A DNA stretch of 64,000 bases from Ascaphus truei (lineage: Eukaryota > Chordata > Amphibia > Anura > Ascaphidae), in NCBI GenBank assembly GCA_036426205.1, contig CM071586.1:8738219-8802218 (forward strand), given 5' to 3'. The position numbers and the translations under genes were made by a program. This document shows positions 57,263 to 64,000 of the stretch, piece after piece. The notes beneath the pieces are model-generated. The model ran no database searches, was not told the origin of the DNA, and saw only the letters and a program-made list of their open reading frames with translations. Position 1 is the stretch's first letter. Every line of letters starts with the position of its first letter.

Positions 57263-57869
57263 CTATCACAGAGCACTTCATAGTGATAGAGACTCTCTCC
57301 TATCCTCCAATACACCTAAGAGCAAGGATAACATCATCAGATGCATCGGCACATATAACAAACGGTGGTGGGCTATAAAAAGAATCTTTGCCCGACACTG
57401 GCACCTGCTTTCATCAGATGCCGATCTAGTGAAGGTGATTGGCCAGAGACCGACAATCACCAGCAGGAGATCTAAAAATTTGCGTGATAGATTGGTGCAT
57501 AGTCACCATCAGCGCGCCAGAGTGGAAACATGGCTTAGCCCCATCAAAGGATGTATCGATGTCAGGGCTGTAAGGCTTGTAAATATGTGACTCTAGCCAA
57601 GACAACTACGCAGGCGTATACTTGAGCATGTAAATTCTGTGAAACACTCTGCCGAAACGCCAGTGGCGAGACATGTTACACAGTTTCATGACGGAGATGT
57701 TGACAGCTTAAAATTCATGGGCATCGATCAGCTTAAGTGCCCAGTACGAGGGGGAAATGTAGATCAGATGCTCTTGAGAATTGAAGCTGAGTGGATCTAC
57801 AAACAGAGGACAATGAGTCCTTATGGTCTCAATGAAGGATTTACCTTCACCCCTTTTATCTGACCATTT

Positions 57870-57997
57870 GTATACGTAAAGGTCGTGGAAAGAAAACATC
57901 AAAAGAAAATAAGGTTGTTTTTTTAGCACAGACCAAACTAAACGCAAAAACCGCAGGGGAAAAAAGAACATTAAGGGCAACCAACAAAAATCCCCCA
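57870..57997 (+). pseudogene. Start of a third tandem Penelope unit
   Basis: Repeats 52565-52690 (ggaaagaaaacatcaaaaga...ggcaaccaacaaaaatcccc) and breaks off into simple sequence at 57998. It confirms the head-to-tail arrangement. Confidence 0.8.
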
Positions 57998-58037
57998 GGG
58001 TGTCTCTTGCGCCCTCTCACACAGGGTGTCTCTTGCG

Positions 58038-58076
<39 letters not shown>

Positions 58077-58283
58077 ACAGGGTGTTTCTTGCCCTCTCTC
58101 TCACACACACACCGGGTGTTTCTTGCGCGCTCTCACACACACCGGGTGTTTCTTGCCCGCTCTCTCACACACACACCGGGTGTTTCTTGCGCTCTGTCTC
58201 GCACACAGGGTGTCTCTTGCCCTCCTCTCCCCCGGTATCAGGGTGTCTCTTGCGCTCTCTCACACACACACACAGGGTGTCTA
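57998..58283 (+). repeat. CT/CA-rich minisatellite
   Basis: Units like gggtgtctcttgcgccctct with (ca)n runs of varying length. All three forward frames are open through it for that reason only. Confidence 0.9.
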
Positions 58284-58720
58284 ACGGCTAAAGACAATCA
58301 TCGATGGGGGGGTGTAGAGCGCGCGCGCCCGGTGTACGAGGAAAGGGGCGGGGCCACGGGGGGTAACTCGGCAGCCTTGGCAACGGGGTGCACGAGAACA
58401 GCGCGCGCTTAAGCGAAGGACTGGGAGGCGGGCAGGGAGGCGTGTCCCGCCGGGCTAGTAGAGGAGGGGCCAGGGCTGACAGCTCGGGCACGCGGGGTAG
58501 TCAGAATAACGGTAAATTCAGGGGGGGCAATCAAATTCTTCGGGGGCGGGAACAGTCCTCCCAGGGCGAGGCTTGGAACGCAGACTGACAATGGGGTGGG
58601 CGTGGCTTGCGATGAGTGGCTGCTGGTGCAGAAGCCAGGGTGGTGGGTTCCACCTGCCGGCGCCTTCCCTGACACTGCACCCTGGCTGGCCCTGATCATA
58701 CAACCATGTAAAATTAATAC
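58284..58720. promoter_or_regulatory. CpG-rich block, possible promoter
   Basis: CpG-dense with gcgcgcgc runs, GC boxes (aggggcggggcc near 58343, gggggcggga near 58541) and a half X-box-like ccttggcaacggg near 58374. No clear exon or start codon context was recognised. It may be the promoter of a gene beyond this window or of a repeat. Confidence 0.35.
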
Positions 58721-58839
58721 ATCATTGCTGGGTTTGTGCGCCAGAAACAGAGAATATCTGAGAATGTCGCTAGCCCCTTCCCCAGTGCACTCTGCCTGCA
58801 AAGCGTTTCAGAGGGAAATTAATACGGTTTAATACCAAA

Positions 58840-59160
58840 AACATTGTTCAGAGAGTTACATCCCTTCAGGAAATGCAGGTCCATTTTTAAATGATCTTCT
58901 GGAACCCCAGCTAAGCTATCCTATGTGCGTACAATATTGCAGCTGTAATATGGTGGCGTCTTGGGCTGTTTAGCTACGGCCATTCAGCCGTGGCCGTTTC
59001 ACCGCCGGGACATTTGGCTGCCAGGACAGTTTGCCGCTGTAGCTAATGCATCTCCTGCCCTTTACCCTAAAAACCTGAACCTTGTCCCCTTACCCTAAAA
59101 ACCTGAACCCCTTACCGTAAAAACCTTAACTCCTAATCCTAACGCTAATTTTCCTACCTC
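58840..59160. other. Repeat-like spacer with CCCTAAAAACCTGAACC units
   Basis: A block with ggccattcagccgtggccgt leads into three degenerate copies of taccctaaaaacctgaacc. It looks like the end of an unidentified interspersed repeat. Confidence 0.5.
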
Positions 59161-62100
59161 AGGTCTAACTGTCCCTCAGCGACTAAACAGCCCTTTCCGA
59201 TATGATGTGAGTGTATATGTATTGCGGCGAGGTTAGCGGCCAAACCAGACGGCTGATAGTTGAAGTTGGGCCTAATTTCAGTGTTCGGTCCCCCTGTCCG
59301 CCGCCGTGCCGGTCCCGGCACTTCCACCCTGTTGGTGCCGTGCCCCTGCCAATATTTCTGCCCCGAGTGCTCTTTTAGGCCCATACTCCCTAAACTCTGT
59401 TACACCATACGTAACATCAGCCTTAGTTAAAGTAAGAATGGTAACGCTGTATTCTCAAAACATAACTCATTTGTGTTAACAACACGTTAAAAGCCAAGCA
59501 TTATAAAAACCGCCGGGCCTTTTCCTTTGCCACCCTCTGGCCCCCACCCAGTGCAAGGTGAACCAAGACCACCGTGAAGGGGCACCTGTGCAGATCAGGC
59601 TGCATTTTGTCCAGAGACTGGAATGCCTCTGAACCAGCGGGAGACCAGCTAACAAGCACAGACTGTTGCTTCTCCGTCAAATCAGTCTGGAAAAAGGCTA
59701 TGTCCCTATCCTGTAGGGACCCTACATGCCCTGGCCCTGTGCCCACCGGTAGCTGCTCCGGCATACCTATGCCTCGCCTCTCTGTCTCTAGGGCAATCCC
59801 CATCCCGAGTGGCATCACTTCTGTATTCCAGAAACCACCTGGGATGTTGACTACTACCCTCTCCCTTGCCCCTGGGACAAGGCACTCCCCCAGTAACCTG
59901 TACTGGGATTCCGGGTACCTAGATGCTTTGCTCCTGCCCTCTCAAAACTGAAGGCCAGGAGATAAGCACCTCCTACCACCTCTGCTGCTAGGGTCAGCAT
60001 CTCTCCTCTCTCCTCCACTATGCTGCCCTTACCCTCTGTAGCTAACCATGGCTGATCTGGGGACAGAACCCTCTGCTGTACCCCCCTAGCCCTGGCTACT
60101 GCTCCTGGCTGCCTACCTACCCACAGCCCTACCTCTGTGAACACTGGGGAATCTGTCATGGGGGTCTCCTCTGGCAAGTCAGAACAAGGGACCTCCTACT
60201 TTCCTAGCTTCTATCAGCTGCCTGACACCCCACTGACCTATCTGCCCCTGCTCCACAGTGCCTCCCTGCCTAGCCTCCCCTAGGCTCAGCACCTCAGCTA
60301 CTGCTGATGACTCCTGCTACCTATCTCCCTGCAGCCCACCTTCACTCTGCTCCCCCTGGGCAATCCTAACCTAGTTACAGGGACTACCTGAGTGAACCTA
60401 CCTCCCTGAACTTGTCTCCCCCTTACCGGGGATGAGCTCAGGGGGATCTGTTCAGATACAACTGCCTTAGCCCTTGGCTGGTAGGTATCCCTGGGGTGGC
60501 ACAAGCTTGCCACTGCCCCTGATACCTCCACCCCATAGCCAGGCTGCACAGGGGGTTGCTGATCTGAGAGACCCCATGAGGCTCCGCCAGGGTAATGGGG
60601 AACTCGGATCTGCCATACCTGCTGCTTTTCCTCCCCAGCTACCACTAGCCCATCTTCTCTTACTGAGACCCCTTGCTGGCTATCTACCTGCAGCCTTCCC
60701 TCACTCCGCTTCTCCCTAGCTCATCCTAACCTGGATACTAAAGACACCTGAGTGAGGCCATCTCCCTGACACTGCCTCCCCATTACCGGAGAGGAGCCCA
60801 GGGGCATCGGTGCAGAAGCAACTGCCTTAGCTCCTGGCTGGCAGGTATCCCTGGGGTGGTCTAACTTTGCCACGGCCCCTGATACCTCCAGCCCATAGCA
60901 AGGCAACAACTGTGGGGCTCTAAAACGAGAGCCCCCCTGATGCTCCACCAGGTTAATGGGAAAGCCTAGCTGCCCTACAAGCTGCATTTCCTTCCCCTCC
61001 CCTGGTAGCCCTATTTCGTGCAACCCACCGGTCACTCCTACAGGGGAACCACGGGGTACAGGGATGGGAAACAATAAGTCAGGGCCAGTCTGCGACTGGG
61101 TCTGGCTTACCTCGCTGGTCTCCGCAGAGACCACCGCTTTCGTAGGTCCCGATTGCAGGGGGACTGGAGTGGCTGCCGTCGGCGCCATCTTGGCCGGTGA
61201 GCTCCGGGCAACTGCCGCAACAGCTCCCGGGTTTGGCACATGGAAATCGGTGCAGGACATGGGTCCCAGTCCTCATGGAGAAATTCGGCTCCCCCCAAAC
61301 CCGGTAAAACACCCTCCGCCCGCACACCCTGTCCCTCCCCCCACTCAGAAAAGGCTCCGGCACTTTGCAGGAATCGCGGCTCTTCCGCCTGCCGCCGCCA
61401 CGGGCGAGCTCCGGGTGACTGCCGCAACAGCACCCGGCTTCGGCACAAGATCGCCGGCGTAGATGGTGGGGCTCTGGTCGTTGCTGAAGAGCGTCGACTC
61501 CTCCAGACCAGGTAAAACACCCCACTCCCGCACACCCCGACCCTCCCCCCAAACCAAATCGGCTCCGGCATCTTGACGGAATCACAGCTTCTCCTCCGCC
61601 GCCACCTGCATCCCGCGTCCTGGGAGCACTATCAGGTCGGGCCAGGGGTACAACAGCATCTTGATGTAGCAAGCCGACCGCTTGCCGAGCACCGCTGCTG
61701 AGGGCCGTGATGGTTCTGCTCCGGCCGCCGCTCCGCTGTATTCCGCCGGGTGCGGATGGATGGCCGCCGCTCTCCTCCGCTGTTACTGATGCAGCCCGGC
61801 CAGGTTCTCCAGGAGACATCCCGCTGAGGGTTGATGCCCCGGCTGGGCGGGAGCCATCGGAGGATGCCGTTAAATGGGTTACCTTCGTAGCTCATGAGCG
61901 CTGGCCCTGAGGGGCTCCTTCGCCCGACCGCGCACGGTCCGGGCATTGGGCCCTTATGTGGCCCGCTTGTTTGCAGTGATAAGACCGCCGCTCTTGCCAG
62001 AACTCCTCCGCCGCTGGTGGACTACCTCCCGCAAGAGGCTGCTGAGTCCAGGGCAAAGTTGCTCGAGTTCCGTGCTCATGGAGGGGGTAAGCGGGTCTGT

Positions 62101-62647
62101 TCATCGCCATGGCCAGGAACTGTGTCCGCTCCTCCAGGGTCCCCCGATCGCTCCACAGGGTAAGCATGGCCAGCATTTCAGGGGTAAAATGACTAGTCGC
62201 CGCAACGGCCAATGCCCCTCCGGCCGCAACACTCCCGTGGCTTCGGGATTCACCTGCTCCCTCCGCTAGTCTCTGCCTTCCCGGAGCTGGGTCCATTCCC
62301 TGCTATCCGGGCGGTTTGATGGTTACAGCGGCGGCAACGTGCCTGCCCCGCTCAGCCGGCTGGGTTTCATGCACCCTGATCGCCACCTCCATTTCAGCTC
62401 TACCGGCTGCAGGTTTCAGCCCGTACTTGATACATTCCTCCGGCCTCGGTGCTCGGGTCCAGTCACAGGGATGCCCGGCACTTGTGCTCCGGAGGCAATG
62501 CTTCTCGCAAGTAGGGGGAAAATGAGGTGGTGTCATATCCCCTGTAAAACCGTGTGTCCAATATCATTAGCCTAAGGAACTCGCACTTTACTCGAGTTCC
62601 TACTGTATTACAGAGTCCCGCAGTAGACTGTAATACAGATTCAATTC
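59161..62647 (-). mobile_element. Internal region of a Leu-primed LTR retrotransposon, - sense
   Basis: On the - strand this follows the LTR at 62681 and its primer site. A gag-like part comes first (62536-61892). GC-rich tandem repeats follow: two to three units in about 61170-61560 built on ccgggagctgttgcggcagt, and two ~360-bp units in 60350-61000 with ggcaggtatccctggggtgg on the + strand. More open frames without recognised motifs continue to about 59500. No reverse transcriptase or integrase is visible and no 3' LTR was found on the left, so the element is truncated or deleted. Confidence 0.6.
61892..62536 (-). pseudogene. Gag-like region with a zinc-knuckle remnant
   Basis: Two - strand frames (62536-62303 and 62296-61892), separated by a stop, end in YHCKQAGHIRAQCP. 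This is a CCHC nucleocapsid knuckle in which the first Cys is replaced by Ser. The upstream part has a capsid-like helical stretch. This is the only retroelement protein motif in the internal region. Confidence 0.6.
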
Positions 62648-62666
62648 AATCCCGCCGCTGCCACCA
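62648..62666 (-). promoter_or_regulatory. Primer binding site, Leu-tRNA
   Basis: The + strand aatcccgccgctgccacca equals the 3' end of vertebrate Leu tRNA (AAG type, recalled as AATCCCACCGCTGCCA plus CCA) except for one base. It lies 14 nt from the LTR edge on the - strand, the place expected for a primer site. Confidence 0.8.
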
Positions 62667-62680
62667 GTTTATTATAAGCC

Positions 62681-63690
62681 TGTCACGGGAGCTTGTGCAA
62701 GGTTATAATATACACAAAATAACTGGGTTGAATTGAATGTGAATAAGATATGATAAATATAGTTTATTCCTTGAAAAAGGTGAACACACAGAATAAACAA
62801 TAACACACAGAATATGGACACTTACGTGGGAAGGGACAATGAAGCAATCAGGATCTGGCTTGGCAATTCATCAGGCAATCATGTATCATTCAGATGTTGT
62901 AACAAAGACACTGGGCATAGAGCTTACAATCAGTTATATAGGATGTAAGCCCTATCCCTTAACATTGGGTGTCAGGTATTGGTTACCAATTACCTACACC
63001 CAATTACCCCTTGCCAGCTCACGTGGGAAGCAAGGTAATACCTGCCCACAGGGGTGGGCATTATTCTAATCAGGGGCATTATTCTAATCAGGGGCCCATT
63101 TTGTTAGGCCCACTCCCAAAGATTGGCGTCTCCTAGTCTGTCTTTTGGGTCTCTGGACAGGAAAAACTTTGTCTGCAGGTGTGATTTATAACACCTACAG
63201 AACTACTCAAGTCCTGCTTTTCCCCTCCCTAGCATATACAATCAGGGTGGGGGAGCCTTTGATCAGGGGTCTTGTTGTAGACATTGTGTCGCCCCCTGAA
63301 CATTAACATACTGCAGAGCCAGTATCTTTCCCGGGCTTTTATGCCAGACACCAAATACAGTACATTTCCACAATTACATATATTAAAATAATCAGTTCGG
63401 CTGGGCCGAGCGGGCTACAAAATGCCAGATCCTCATGTCAGAGAGGATTCTACACGGTGGCCAATTTTCAACTCGCTGGGACCCACCGAACCGGAGTTAC
63501 AGAAATACAATTTAAATGCACATTTACAGAAATTGCATTTCTCTGCCATTGAAGTCAATGGCAGAAACCCAAACTAAGCAATTAACCATACTCATGGCCG
63601 GCACGACCCTTTCTCGTCGCCATTAATTGACGGACCCAGTTTGGGTCGAGTGAGGGGGTTGCTAGGGGCAAAAAGAATTTTATTTCTGGG
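62681..63690 (-). mobile_element. 5' LTR of the TGTCACGGGAGC family
   Basis: Starts (in + coordinates) TGTCACGGGAGCTTGTGC and has a reverse-strand AATAAA near 62765. It is very similar to the LTR at 46859 for about 900 bp. Near 63598 it jumps to sequence that in the LTR at 55001 lies far downstream, so part is deleted. Its outer end is cut by another LTR near 63691. Confidence 0.8.
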
Positions 63691-64000
63691 TGCCTGTTGC
63701 AGGGTACATGCAACTACACACGTGGGTTTCTTGACAAGGCTTATTTATTTAGCCTTAAAAGATATACAGCACACAAAAACAAAAATAGCTTTTCATCAGC
63801 AAACAAAAGAAAAAATGGCTTTTCATCAGCAAACAAAAGAAAATGGCTTTTTCTTCGGCAAACCAAACAAAACAGTTTTCTCTTTAGCAGACAGTCTATA
63901 AATACGGTAGCTACCCTTTTTCTATGCAGGGGACAGACAGTTCACAATTCATCTACTTGGCTAACAGACCTTGTATCAGTAATCTCTTCAGCAGCTTACT
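63691..64000 (-). mobile_element. Edge of a further LTR running out of the window
   Basis: Starts TGTTGCAGGGTACATGC directly after the previous LTR and has a reverse-strand AATAAA (ggcttatttatttagcc, near 63740). It contains three short tandem copies of ggcttttcatcagcaaac. The other end is outside the window, so the call is provisional. Confidence 0.45.

Larger units (their letters stand above)
52576..57865 (+). pseudogene. Penelope-like RT/GIY-YIG gene with two nested insertions
   Basis: The amino-terminal domain (52576-53028) has the family's IFNLSS...LKKGLSFAPTSDFN motif. An L2 fragment sits at 53172-53838. RT follows from 53840, open for 325 residues after 54034 (TFYTLPKVHK, SLDVESLYTSII, TQGTAMGTACASTYANLYLG, RYIDDILLLW, FLDLNIYV). 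A solo LTR (55001-57262) splits the thumb region. The frame resumes at 57268 and ends in a GIY-YIG remnant (PVARHVTQFHDGD, RGGNVDQMLLRIEAEWIY, GLNEGF). The central part of the nuclease and its GIY-YIG residues are missing or shifted. The copy is inactive. Confidence 0.88.

Noticed and set aside
58000..58412. His/Thr/Leu-rich open frames in all forward frames
   Set aside because: Created by the CT/CA minisatellite.

Overview
The window looks like intergenic and intronic vertebrate DNA, most probably from an anuran amphibian. The reasons are KRAB zinc-finger genes with short introns and repeat-filled flanks, several Penelope-like elements carrying hammerhead ribozymes, L1/Tx1-type and L2-type LINEs, Leu-tRNA-primed LTR elements and TA-flanked DNA transposons. 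There are no bacterial-style genes or operons. The species was not identified.

Host genes. A KRAB zinc-finger gene runs on the + strand. Its 5' leader exons are candidates between 1 and about 1660, its coding exons are 3006-3249, 3498-3611 and 4021-4976, and these join in frame to 437 codons with 7 fingers. A paralogue on the - strand (45312-46579) has 11 fingers, and no KRAB exon for it is visible. A one-finger relic of a third copy lies at 15207-15290. Two decayed tRNA genes (Gly-like, Arg-like) and a small X-box-containing promoter/exon candidate lie at 23.3-24.0 kb. A CpG-rich promoter-like block is at 58.3-58.7 kb.

Layout of mobile DNA. 5.0-15.2 kb: a putative solo LTR, then a 71-bp minisatellite split by an 8.3-kb LTR retrotransposon (6284-14630, - sense). 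That element has no visible pol but a long broken coiled-coil ORF, and its own 3' LTR was later split by a Penelope-like element (6570-10548). 15.5-21.6 kb: two TA-flanked MITEs, minisatellites and a dead L1. 21.6-25.9 kb: a 1.68-kb direct repeat of unknown nature. 25.9-34.3 kb: probably one large DNA transposon. It has a TA-flanked left terminal repeat, an intron-bearing and apparently intact Tc1/mariner-superfamily transposase (- strand), a divergently placed BEN-domain gene (+ strand), and a striking excess of TACTGTA-like palindromes throughout. 34.3-41.8 kb: a long L1 with both ORFs damaged and a solo LTR in ORF2. 43.4-45.0 kb: a small Penelope derivative, a palindrome and a MITE. 46.9-58.0 kb: LTRs and a head-to-head plus tandem Penelope complex with an L2 fragment and a 2.26-kb solo LTR nested in it. 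59-63.7 kb: the internal part and 5' LTR of a second Leu-primed LTR retrotransposon (- sense), then the edge of a further LTR.

Most interesting. (1) The candidate two-gene transposon that pairs an intron-containing transposase with a BEN-domain protein. (2) A pol-less LTR element coding for a coiled-coil protein with 14-residue repeats. (3) A series of hammerhead ribozymes in four separate Penelope loci, two of which share a paired C3-to-U / G8-to-A change in the catalytic core. (4) An excess of single-base deletions in one Penelope copy, which may be an assembly artefact. All calls come from reading the sequence; no database search was possible.
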